Below, piece by piece: positions 25,753 to 33,475 of a stretch of 59,616 nucleotides of DNA. The stretch lies in NCBI GenBank assembly GCA_944383855.1, contig CALWRB010000049.1, forward strand, positions 1 through 59,616, read 5' to 3'. The DNA comes from an uncultured Lachnospiraceae bacterium (GTDB lineage: Bacteria > Bacillota > Clostridia > Lachnospirales > Anaerotignaceae). The notes under the pieces were generated by a model. That model had not been told where the DNA came from and searched no databases. It saw only the letters and a program-made list of their open reading frames with translations. Both the position numbers and the translations under genes were made by a program. Position 1 is the first letter of the stretch, and every line of letters starts with the position of its first letter.

Positions 25753-26781
25753 ATGGATTGCAGCAAATACGAAGAAATGATTTTTCTTGCGATGGACGAT
25801 GCGCTGACGCAACAGCAGCAGCAGGAACTGGAAGCACATTTATGCGAATGCGAGAACTGTCGTTTGCTGCAAAAAGACTTGCGGCAGCAGGCAGAATTGC
25901 TTGCATCGCTCGATCAGACGCAACTGCCGCAGGGATACCATGAAAAGCTGATGCAGCGCCTGCAAGAAGAAGCCAAAGTCATCCCCTTTGCACCGAAAGA
26001 AGCACAGAAGACAAAACCGCAGAAAAATCTTTGGAAAAGAAGAAGCGCGATTGCCGCGGCGGTACTTTTGGTGGTATTGGGCGGTCATTTGGCAACGCAG
26101 GTGAAGGATAGAGAGGCATTGAAAAACGAGCTGTATCAAACAGAAAGAATGCTTGATGCGGCAGAACAACGCGAAACAAGCATTGCTTCTGCGCAGGAAG
26201 CGGCGCCGGAAGAAGCGAATGTTTATGCACAGGCGGAAAATGCCGCTGTTGTGGCGGGAGATACTACTGTTGTGACGGAGGAAGCAGAAAGCGGTACTAC
26301 TTCGTTCCAAGCCTCTTTGCCGCAAAATACGGCGGTAACGGAAACGACGGAACCGAAAACAGAAGGGGTAACGGAAAATCAACCCGTGACGGCAAATATA
26401 GCCGAGTATCAAGTGGTGCAGCAGGACGGACAAAACGAGAAGGTCACTTCTGTGCTGCAAAATGACTTTACCGTAGACTCTGACAGTAAATTACGTAACA
26501 GCACCGCGGAAAAAGCAGAAGTCAATGAACAGATCGTCTTATATGTACCCGCAGGAAAAGTGGACTCTGTGACAGAAAAGGCGGAAGAATCCGTTTTGCA
26601 TATCGGCGGCAGTGTGACACAGGAAGCGGACGGATTGCTTTGTGCGATCCCGTTGCAGGAAAAAGAAAACTGGATCAAAACACTGGAAGGATTTGCGGAT
26701 AATATGGAACGCAATGTCTTGTTGGAAAATACCGCACAAGACGAGATGGCATATCTTAAGTTGACGATCCTTGAAACATAA
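25753..26781 (+). CDS. Zinc-finger anti-sigma factor, membrane-bound
   Basis: 342 residues. N-terminal ZAS domain with H29-x3-C33-x2-C36 (HLCECENC), a linker, one membrane helix (about residues 98-113, RRSAIAAAVLLVVLGG), and an outer part with a Thr/Glu/Ala-rich stretch followed by a folded domain with VNEQIVLYVPAGKVDSVTEK. The inner domain should hold the sigma factor encoded upstream, the outer part sense the envelope signal. Ribosome site GGGAGGGTGATGAT precedes the ATG. Confidence 0.85.
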   Translation: MDCSKYEEMIFLAMDDALTQQQQQELEAHLCECENCRLLQKDLRQQAELLASLDQTQLPQGYHEKLMQRLQEEAKVIPFAPKEAQKTKPQKNLWKRRSAIAAAVLLVVLGGHLATQVKDREALKNELYQTERMLDAAEQRETSIASAQEAAPEEANVYAQAENAAVVAGDTTVVTEEAESGTTSFQASLPQNTAVTETTEPKTEGVTENQPVTANIAEYQVVQQDGQNEKVTSVLQNDFTVDSDSKLRNSTAEKAEVNEQIVLYVPAGKVDSVTEKAEESVLHIGGSVTQEADGLLCAIPLQEKENWIKTLEGFADNMERNVLLENTAQDEMAYLKLTILET

Positions 26782-26828
26782 AAAAGAGCTTTTCTCAAAA
26801 AAATACTTTGGGAAAGGCTCTTTTTTTC
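26781..26828. terminator. Bidirectional terminator between the anti-sigma and Rrf2 genes
   Basis: AAAAGAGC / GCTCTTTT stem with inner TTTTC/GGAAA pairing, T7 on the plus strand and T-rich on the minus strand. Confidence 0.7.
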
Positions 26829-26829
26829 G

Positions 26830-27255
26830 TTAATCGAAAACGCAGTTTTTGGTTCTGTATTCTTCTACCAGATCTGCCAGTGTGTAGCGGTCTACAACCG
26901 TATCGATGGCATTTTTTAATTCTTCCCATACAGACAGGCAAGCGCATTGCCCGGAATTGGGACAAGAGATATGATCGACACAATCCACAGGGGAAAGGGA
27001 ACCTTCCAATAGTCTGAGTACTTGACCTACCGTGATCTCGTTGGGTGCTTTCATCAAAGCGTAGCCGCCCTGCGCACCGCGAAAACTCTGTACTAAACCG
27101 GCTTTGGTCAGCGGATTGATGATCTGCTCCAGATATTTTTCGGAAATATTTTGTTCTTTGGCAATGGCTTTTAAGGGCAGCACGCCTTTTTCATAATGCA
27201 GTGCCAAGCTGAGCATCATGCGCATACCGTATCTGCCTTTGGTTGAGATTTTCAT
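26830..27255 (-). CDS. Rrf2 family transcriptional regulator
   Basis: 141 residues from ATG 27255 (MKISTKGRYGMRMMLSLA, the canonical Rrf2 start). Winged helix about 1-60 (EQNISEKYLEQIINPLTKAG as recognition helix region) and the three cysteines of the Fe-S type Rrf2/IscR proteins in CVDHISCPNSGQCACL, with one extra Cys. No isc/suf genes follow. The start overlaps the ybaK stop by 4 bp (ATGA), so both are translated from one transcript. Two palindromes at the promoter suggest autoregulation. Confidence 0.92.
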   Translation of the reverse strand: MKISTKGRYGMRMMLSLALHYEKGVLPLKAIAKEQNISEKYLEQIINPLTKAGLVQSFRGAQGGYALMKAPNEITVGQVLRLLEGSLSPVDCVDHISCPNSGQCACLSVWEELKNAIDTVVDRYTLADLVEEYRTKNCVFD

Positions 27256-27752
27256 ATACTTCTTCCTTCCGTTTCTTCTTCGTTTTCCCAGCCTTTGCAA
27301 ATATCCACCCAAGCGATGCAGTGCCCGAAGCGATACAGCTCCTCGCAGGTCAATTCTACGGCGGAATTGCTGCTTCCCGCTGCCGGGAAAACGGTATCAA
27401 AGCGTTTCATGGAGATGTCTGCGTATGCTTTTGTGCCTTCCGGCAGTGCAAACGGGCAGACGCCGCCGACTGCATGTCCTGTTGCTGCCAAGGTTTCTTC
27501 CGCAGAGAGCATTTTTGCTTTCATGCCGAAAGTATCTTTGAATTTACGATTGTCGATTTTGGCATCGCCCGCAACCGCAATGACGATGGGACCTTCCTTT
27601 GACATCAGGGCAAGTGTTTTGGTGATTCTTGCGGGGATCACACCGGCGGCTTGTGCGGCAAGCTCGACCGTAGCACTGGAAGTATCAAATTCCAAAACTT
27701 CTTTGGAACAACCCTCTTGTTTTAAATATGCTTTGACAATTTCAACGGACAT
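27252..27752 (-). CDS. YbaK/EbsC family prolyl-tRNA editing domain protein
   Basis: 166 residues, single YbaK/ProX-type domain: EFDTSSATVELAAQAAG, ARITKTLALMSKEGPIVIAV, the invariant-type Lys in AGDAKIDNRKFKD, and GHAVGGVCPFALPEG. Relatives hydrolyse Cys-tRNA-Pro or Ala-tRNA-Pro. Its stop overlaps the Rrf2 start. A tRNA-Pro gene lies 2.3 kb away, probably by chance. Confidence 0.88.
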   Translation of the reverse strand: MSVEIVKAYLKQEGCSKEVLEFDTSSATVELAAQAAGVIPARITKTLALMSKEGPIVIAVAGDAKIDNRKFKDTFGMKAKMLSAEETLAATGHAVGGVCPFALPEGTKAYADISMKRFDTVFPAAGSSNSAVELTCEELYRFGHCIAWVDICKGWENEEETEGRSI

Positions 27753-27769
27753 ACAAAAAACTCCTTTAA

Positions 27770-27800
27770 TCTAAATTTTAGAATCAAATTTCTATTTGAT
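27770..27800. promoter_or_regulatory. Two adjacent palindromes before ybaK-rrf2 (candidate Rrf2 operator)
   Basis: TCTAAA-t-TTTAGA (27770-27782) directly abuts ATCAAAT-ttct-ATTTGAT (27783-27800). They lie between the -10 and the ribosome site, where a repressor would act. Confidence 0.5.
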
Positions 27801-27829
27801 ATCATAGCAGAAAACAGGGGATAATGCAA
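27801..27829 (-). promoter_or_regulatory. Promoter of ybaK-rrf2
   Basis: Minus strand TTGCAT, 17 bp spacer, TATGAT. Confidence 0.65.
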
Positions 27830-27860
27830 TCTCCTGTTCTCAAATGCATACAAAAAACAC

Positions 27861-27889
27861 TTGACATACAGACGGAGAGTCGGTATACT
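27861..27889 (+). promoter_or_regulatory. Promoter of the met leader and metA-metY
   Basis: Near-consensus TTGACA, 17 bp spacer, TATACT; transcription should start near 27896, about 49 nt before the leader peptide. Confidence 0.8.
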
Positions 27890-27944
27890 GATAAAAACAT
27901 TTCTTACAGTTTATGACAAATCAGATGAAAAGGCGGAATAAAGT

Positions 27945-28061
27945 ATGACACACAACACGCTTTCTATGAATATGATGATGTGCAGCATGTGCATGGGTAT
28001 GTACATGCCTTTTGTGATGTCTGAAAAAATCTCTGAATCATCTATTCGTTGCTGTATTTAA
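27945..28061 (+). CDS. Methionine-rich leader peptide (38 aa) of the metA-metY operon
   Basis: A 38-codon reading frame ATG 27945 to TAA 28061, too short for standard calling. Ten of 38 codons are Met, nine of them packed between codons 8 and 25 (peptide section MNMMMCSMCMGMYM); four are Cys. AAGGCGG lies 10 bases upstream. It sits between a strong promoter and a terminator in front of methionine biosynthesis genes, the layout of trp/his/leu leader peptides. A stalled ribosome at the Met run would cover the first pairing segment of the leader RNA. An alternative, a metal-binding peptide, fits the position less well. Confidence 0.75.
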   Translation: MTHNTLSMNMMMCSMCMGMYMPFVMSEKISESSIRCCI

Positions 28062-28073
28062 AAAAGAGAGTAA

Positions 28074-28114
28074 AAAGCGGCGACCCGATGAAAAGAGGGG
28101 GCGCCGTTTTTTTT
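28074..28114 (+). terminator. Attenuator terminator before metA
   Basis: GCGGCGACCC pairs with GGGGGCGCCG (one mismatch) and is followed by eight T. It begins 13 nt after the leader stop codon. The 5' arm (28076-28083) can instead pair with 28046-28053 inside the leader frame (antiterminator), which in turn can pair with 27981-27987. Confidence 0.8.
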
Positions 28115-28156
28115 GTTTTATTTTTCTTGGAAACAAAGTACAAAGGAGGAAGCTAT

Positions 28157-29074
28157 ATGCCATTGATCATTCGAGAGGATTTGCCTGCTTTTCGCAGTTT
28201 GCAAAAGGAGAACGTTTTTATCGTAAATACGGATCGTGCGGTCCATCAGGATATCCGCCCGTTGCAGATCGGTATTTTGAATCTGATGCCAAATAAAATC
28301 GAAACGGAGATCCAGTTGATGCGTCTGCTGAGTAATACCCCTTTGCAGGTACAAGTGGAGCTGATCCAGATGAAAACGCATAATACCAAAAACACCTCTG
28401 CCGAGTATCTGAATGAGTTTTATAAAACCTTCGACGAAATCAGAGATAGGCATTTTGACGCACTTTTGATCACAGGGGCGCCGATCGAAAATTATGATTT
28501 TGAGCGTGTGGATTTCTGGCAGGAGCTTTGTGAGATATTGGATTGGGAAAGGCAGCATGTGTTCAGTTCCATGCATATTTGTTGGGGCGCGCAGGCGGCG
28601 CTGTATCATTTTTATGATGTGCCGAAGTATATTTTGCCGGAAAAGAAATTCGGTGTATTTCCGCACCGCATCTTAAGTGACAGCCACAACCTGCTGCGAG
28701 GCTTTGATGATGTATTCTATACACCGCATTCCAGACATACCGAGATCAGAGAGGACGATCTGAAGCGGGTGAAAGATCTGGAGATTATGGCGGTTTCCGA
28801 AGAAGCGGGGCCGCATATCATCAGTGACCGGGAAGGCAGAAAAGTGTTCATTACGGGACATTTTGAATACGATGCGGATACATTGCATAAAGAGTTTTTG
28901 CGGGATCAGGAAAGAGGAGATCATATCTGCATGCCGCAGCATTATTATAAAAATGACGATCCGCACCGTAAGCCGCTGCAGCGTTGGAAAGCGCACGCCA
29001 ATTTATTTTATTACAACTGGCTGAACTACGTATATCAAGAAACACCTTATGACTTAAGACAACTGGAACAGTAA
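28157..29074 (+). CDS. metA: Homoserine O-acetyltransferase (MetA family)
   Basis: 305 residues from ATG 28157 with AAGGAGGA upstream. Catalytic residues known for the MetA family are in place: Cys142 (HICWGAQAALY), His235 and Glu237 (TGHFEYD). Residue 111 is Glu (GAPIE), the feature that in Bacillus cereus MetA marks acetyl-CoA rather than succinyl-CoA use; E. coli has Gly. The downstream gene encodes an O-acetylhomoserine sulfhydrylase-type enzyme, which agrees. Expression is probably set by the Met leader and attenuator upstream. Confidence 0.94.
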   Translation: MPLIIREDLPAFRSLQKENVFIVNTDRAVHQDIRPLQIGILNLMPNKIETEIQLMRLLSNTPLQVQVELIQMKTHNTKNTSAEYLNEFYKTFDEIRDRHFDALLITGAPIENYDFERVDFWQELCEILDWERQHVFSSMHICWGAQAALYHFYDVPKYILPEKKFGVFPHRILSDSHNLLRGFDDVFYTPHSRHTEIREDDLKRVKDLEIMAVSEEAGPHIISDREGRKVFITGHFEYDADTLHKEFLRDQERGDHICMPQHYYKNDDPHRKPLQRWKAHANLFYYNWLNYVYQETPYDLRQLEQ

Positions 29075-29091
29075 AAAAGGAGGAATCACAA

Positions 29092-30375
29092 ATGAAAGAA
29101 AAGAGAATCGAAACAAAATGCATTCAGGGCGGATACCGCCCTACCAACGGCGAACCCAGACTGGTGCCGATCGTACAAAGTACAACATTTAAGTACGATA
29201 CCAGTGAGAAAATGGGGCAGTTATTTGATCTGGAAGCAAGCGGTTATTTCTATACCAGACTGCAAAACCCCACCAGTGATGCGGTGGCGGCAAAGATTTG
29301 CGCACTGGAAGGAGGTTCCGCCGCAATGCTGACTTCTTCCGGTCAGGCAGCTTCTTTCTATTCCGTATTCAACCTGTGCAGTGCAGGCGATCATGTGGTT
29401 TCTTCCTCTACGATTTACGGCGGAACATATAACCTGTTTGCGGTCACTATGAAAAAAATGGGGATCGATTTTACATTCGTAGACCCTAACTGCAGCGATG
29501 AGGAGCTGGAAGCGGCTTTCCGTCCCAACACAAAAGCAGTCTTTGGTGAAACCATTGCTAACCCTGCACTGGTGATCCTGGATATCGAGCGTTTTGCAAA
29601 TGCTGCGCACCGCCACGGTGTTCCGCTCATTATTGACAATACATTTGCCACTCCCATCAACTGTCGCCCGATCGAATGGGGTGCGGATATCGTGATCCAC
29701 TCTACGACCAAGTATATGGACGGACATAACGCTACCGTTGGCGGCTGCATTGTGGACTCCGGACATTTCGACTGGTTGGCGCATGCGGAGAAGTTCCCCG
29801 GACTGACGACTCCCGATGAATCCTACCATGGCATTACTTATGCGGAAAAATTCGGTAAAGAAGGCGCTTACATCACAAAAGCAACTGCACAGCTGATGCG
29901 TGATTTTGGCTCCACACCCGCACCGATGAATGCGTTTTTATTGAATTTGGGTCTGGAAACACTGCATCTGCGTGTGGCAAGACATTGCGAAAATGCGCAG
30001 AAAGTGGCGGAATTTTTACAAAAACATGAAAAGATCGCTTGGGTCAACTATGCAGGTCTGGAAGGAAACGCATACCACGAATTGGCAAAGAAATACATGC
30101 CTAACGGTACTTGCGGTGTTATTTCCTTTGGCATCAAGGGCGGCAGAAAAGCAGCGGAAACATTTATGGCGCATCTGCAGCTTGCTATTATCGCGACTCA
30201 TGTGGCAGATGCACAGACTTGTGTACTGCACCCGGCTTCTTCTACCCATAGACAGATGAATGATGAGGAATTGGTGGCAGCAGGTGTCGGCGCGGATCTG
30301 ATCCGCCTGTCTGTAGGCATCGAAAATGCAGATGACATCATCGACGATGTTGCGCAGGCACTGGCAGCTGTTTGA
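29092..30375 (+). CDS. metY: O-acetylhomoserine sulfhydrylase (homocysteine synthase)
   Basis: 427 residues, Cys/Met metabolism PLP family, of the length and indel pattern of MetY rather than MetB. IVQSTTFKYDT at the start, YTRLQNPTSDAVAAKICALE, PLIIDNTFATPINCRPIEWG, and the PLP lysine K207 in HSTTKYMDGHNATVGG. It makes homocysteine from O-acetylhomoserine and sulfide, following metA by 17 bp. Start has AAGGAGG. Terminator at 30410-30443. Confidence 0.94.
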   Translation: MKEKRIETKCIQGGYRPTNGEPRLVPIVQSTTFKYDTSEKMGQLFDLEASGYFYTRLQNPTSDAVAAKICALEGGSAAMLTSSGQAASFYSVFNLCSAGDHVVSSSTIYGGTYNLFAVTMKKMGIDFTFVDPNCSDEELEAAFRPNTKAVFGETIANPALVILDIERFANAAHRHGVPLIIDNTFATPINCRPIEWGADIVIHSTTKYMDGHNATVGGCIVDSGHFDWLAHAEKFPGLTTPDESYHGITYAEKFGKEGAYITKATAQLMRDFGSTPAPMNAFLLNLGLETLHLRVARHCENAQKVAEFLQKHEKIAWVNYAGLEGNAYHELAKKYMPNGTCGVISFGIKGGRKAAETFMAHLQLAIIATHVADAQTCVLHPASSTHRQMNDEELVAAGVGADLIRLSVGIENADDIIDDVAQALAAV

Positions 30376-30409
30376 GCGGAACAAAAATAGGATCTATATA
30401 AAAAAGACA

Positions 30410-30443
30410 AAAAACCCCTTCATATTATATGAAGGGGTTTTTT
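30410..30443 (+). terminator. Intrinsic terminator of metA-metY
   Basis: AAAACCCCTTCATAT / ATGAAGGGGTTTT stem ending in T6. Confidence 0.88.
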
Positions 30444-30647
30444 GCAAGGATTTTTTTCAGGTGTTTCAGTGAGGTAGTGTTACAATAGAGCGAATATAAC
30501 AAAATAAGAATATATTTAAAATAACACAAAAAAATTAGGATATCACGAAAGCAAATTAAGAAAAAAGTAAAAATTAGATTATTTTTTTTTAATATCTTTA
30601 TGCTATACTGACCGTACCATCATAATTGCGACAGGGGGTGTAAAAGA

Positions 30648-31364
30648 GTGGGGCAAAATATCATTAAAATCAAGCATGTTAAGAAAATTTATCAAATGGG
30701 CAAAGAAGTGATTCCTGCTGTCGATGATTTGAGTCTGAATATTCGAAAGGAAGAGATCTGCTGCTTGTTGGGCAAGTCAGGTTCCGGCAAGTCTACATTA
30801 CTGAATCTGATCGCAGGGTTGGAAAAACCGACGTCCGGTGAGATCATTTTTCATAAAAAACATATGGAGCGTATGAACGAAGATCAACTGGCAAGTTTTC
30901 GCCAAAAATATGTTGGTTTTGTCTTTCAGTCCTATAATCTGCTGCCGACACTGACGGCAATGGAAAATGTAACGCTTCCGCTGATTTTTCGGCGGGTCCC
31001 GGTAAAGGAGCGCAATGAGCTGGCGATGGAAATGCTCAAAGCGGTGGGATTGGAAGAACGCGCGTACCATAAGCCGCATGAGATGAGCGGCGGTCAGCAG
31101 CAGCGAGTCAGTATAGCCAGAGCGTTTATCAATAGACCGGAGGTTGTTTTTGCTGATGAGCCAACGGGAAATTTGGATACCAAAACGACTTATGAAATGA
31201 TGGATCTGATCACGGGTCTTGCCAAAAAACATAAACAAACGCTTGTGATCGTTACGCATGATCTGGAATTATCGGAGTATGCGGATCGCATTGTGGTCAT
31301 GCAGGACGGAAAGATCGATCATATTGAGGAAAGAACGGCAGAAAAAGAAAGGGGTTCACTATGA
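30648..31364 (+). CDS. ABC transporter ATP-binding protein (MacB/LolD type)
   Basis: 238 residues from GTG 30648 (GGGGGTG upstream). Walker A LLGKSGSGKSTLLNL (residues 41-55), Q-loop VFQSYNLLPTLTAMEN, signature MSGGQQQRVSIARAF, Walker B VVFADEPTGNLD and the H-loop VTHD. This subtype pairs with FtsX-fold permeases in mechanotransmission rather than bulk import. Its stop overlaps the next start (31361) and the permease lies two genes on. The gap 30376-30647 is AT-rich with only the metY terminator visible. Confidence 0.95.
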   Translation: MGQNIIKIKHVKKIYQMGKEVIPAVDDLSLNIRKEEICCLLGKSGSGKSTLLNLIAGLEKPTSGEIIFHKKHMERMNEDQLASFRQKYVGFVFQSYNLLPTLTAMENVTLPLIFRRVPVKERNELAMEMLKAVGLEERAYHKPHEMSGGQQQRVSIARAFINRPEVVFADEPTGNLDTKTTYEMMDLITGLAKKHKQTLVIVTHDLELSEYADRIVVMQDGKIDHIEERTAEKERGSL

Positions 31365-33475
31365 AAAAATATTTACAGAGATTGGGCGGTGTATTTTTGG
31401 CGGGAATGATGCTGCTTTCCTTGCTTCCCGCGACAGCGTTTGCGGAAGGCTCACCCAGACTGTACCTGAATAACGGTCCTGTCTTTGAAGTGGAAGCCGG
31501 CAAAGAAAATAAAGTGGAATTAAAGCTGAAAAATACGGGACAGGGCGCAGCGCAGGCGATTTCATACGGTGTGTCCTATGAGAATGGCGATATTCCGTTT
31601 TCTATTAAATTTCAAAATACGGCATCATCTTATCTGGCAAGCGGAGATATTCGTACATTAAATATGTATGTTACAGTCGATGCTTCCGCTAAAACAGGAA
31701 GCTATCCCGTAACACTGAAATACTCTTATCAGGACGTATACGGCAGCAATATGGAAAGCCAGGATTCGATCTATATTAAAATCAAAAATCTGGAAGGCGG
31801 CATCAGCTATGCCTTTGAAAGTGTAAAGTTAGCGGGCGACTCCATTTCTCCCGGCAGCTCCTCTGCTTTCAGCGGTACGTTACGAAATGACGGAACAGCG
31901 AATATGATCAATGTGGAGCTGGAGCTGACAGGTCTGGAGTCTAATGGTATCAGCTTGAGCAATGGTTTTAGCAAATTGAAATTAGGCGATATCCCTGCAA
32001 ACACAGTCAAAGATTTTCGTTATCAGCTGGTAGCGGGAGCGGATATGGCAGCCGGGAACTATCCTGTGCAGCTTGTGCTGACCTATGAGGACGAAAGCGG
32101 AAAAAGCTACGAGGAAAAAGAAAATTACTATTTGAACGTTGGCGGTATCTCCGGGAAAAAATCTCAGGTGGAGATTCGCAACATGAAGGAGCCAGGTGGA
32201 AATTACAACGTTAATCAGAATTTCACAATTACCTTTGACTTGTTTAACGCCGGACAAGTTGCTGCAAAAAATATTGTGGTAACAGCAGAAGCGGTAGATG
32301 CGGGAGCGGTTGTTCCGAAATCTTCCAGTGTGAAAACAGTCAGTGAACTGGCACCCAATGCCTCAAAAGCCATGAGCTTTACCTTTGCGGGGACGGAAAG
32401 TGCAAAATCACAAAACTATGCGATCTGCTTTACAGTAGAATATGGAACAGGCGGAACCGCTGTAACGACATTTAAGCAGTATGCCGGTGTGAATGTGAAT
32501 AATCCGGAAGATGACGACAGCGAAAGCAAACCGAAGATCATTGTCAGCAACTATACTTGTGATCCTCTGATCGTTATGGCAGGGGAAGAATTTGATTTGA
32601 ATTTGACGCTTTTAAACACACATAAAGACAAGAGTGTCCAGAACATCAAAATGTTTTTGACATTGGCGGAGGAAACTTCATCTGATACAGAAAAAACAGG
32701 GAATATTTTCACTCCGGTTAACAGTAGCAATACTTTCTATTTTGATTCCATTGCACCGAAAGGGCAGGCGGAAAAGTCCTTGCGGTTGTATGTTGTGCCT
32801 TCCGCACAGCCCAAAACATATACGCTGACAGTGAACTTTGAATATGAAGATGCAAACGGTAAGGAATACACCGCGCAGGAATTATTGGGTATCAATGTCG
32901 AACAGATGACAGAATTGACCATTGATGAATTTGCGGTGCCGGATATGATCGAGATGGGGACTCCCGTGACGGTATCTTTCGGTTATTATAATACCGGAAA
33001 AGTCGCCCTGAATAATCTGATGATCAAAGTGGAGGGCGATGTGGAGTGCATGGAAAGAAATACATATGTCGGCACTTTGCAGTCCGGCAGCAGTGATTAC
33101 TATGAAAATTCATTTTCTGCTATGATGCCGGGAACCGTGCCTGTCAGCATTGTGATTTCTTATGAGGACCCAAGCGGCGAGGTGATTGAAACAAGAAGAG
33201 ATTTTGAGTTGAATGTTTCTGAACCATATATTCCGGAAGAAGGAGATGGCATGACACCGGAAACCCCCGTGATTGATACAAAAAAATTGATTATCGGAGG
33301 CTGCATTTTATTTTTGATGGCAGCAGGTTTATTCTTCTTTATTAAAAAACAGAAAGAGGAACCCACTTCTGCTTTGGCAGAGTCTGCTGAAGATATCGAT
33401 GACGATGACGATGATGACGATGACGATGATGATTTTCATCAGACACCAGACAGTAAAGAGGGAATGTCCATATGA
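31361..33475 (+). CDS. Membrane-anchored surface protein with CARDB-like repeats (COG1361 type)
   Basis: 704 residues. Signal peptide (1-28, FLAGMMLLSLLPATAFA), then five or so Ig-like/CARDB-type beta domains (repeats of the pattern VELKLKNTGQGAAQAISYGV, VAKNIVVTAEA, EFDLNLTLLNTHKDKSVQN), one C-terminal membrane helix (about 640-662) and a cytoplasmic tail with 12 Asp in a row (680-691). COG1361 proteins often sit between an ABC ATPase and an FtsX-like permease, as here: it overlaps both neighbours by 4 bp. It probably acts as an outer domain of that complex; substrate unknown. Confidence 0.87.
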   Translation: MKKYLQRLGGVFLAGMMLLSLLPATAFAEGSPRLYLNNGPVFEVEAGKENKVELKLKNTGQGAAQAISYGVSYENGDIPFSIKFQNTASSYLASGDIRTLNMYVTVDASAKTGSYPVTLKYSYQDVYGSNMESQDSIYIKIKNLEGGISYAFESVKLAGDSISPGSSSAFSGTLRNDGTANMINVELELTGLESNGISLSNGFSKLKLGDIPANTVKDFRYQLVAGADMAAGNYPVQLVLTYEDESGKSYEEKENYYLNVGGISGKKSQVEIRNMKEPGGNYNVNQNFTITFDLFNAGQVAAKNIVVTAEAVDAGAVVPKSSSVKTVSELAPNASKAMSFTFAGTESAKSQNYAICFTVEYGTGGTAVTTFKQYAGVNVNNPEDDDSESKPKIIVSNYTCDPLIVMAGEEFDLNLTLLNTHKDKSVQNIKMFLTLAEETSSDTEKTGNIFTPVNSSNTFYFDSIAPKGQAEKSLRLYVVPSAQPKTYTLTVNFEYEDANGKEYTAQELLGINVEQMTELTIDEFAVPDMIEMGTPVTVSFGYYNTGKVALNNLMIKVEGDVECMERNTYVGTLQSGSSDYYENSFSAMMPGTVPVSIVISYEDPSGEVIETRRDFELNVSEPYIPEEGDGMTPETPVIDTKKLIIGGCILFLMAAGLFFFIKKQKEEPTSALAESAEDIDDDDDDDDDDDDFHQTPDSKEGMSI

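Noticed and set aside
27945..28061. Met/Cys-rich peptide as a copper-binding or toxin peptide instead of a leader
   Set aside because: Position between promoter and attenuator of a methionine operon fits a leader better; kept only as an alternative.
27897..28156. S-box (SAM) or T-box riboswitch before metA
   Set aside because: No T-box core sequence and no S-box conserved helices seen; the space is taken up by the leader frame and one hairpin.
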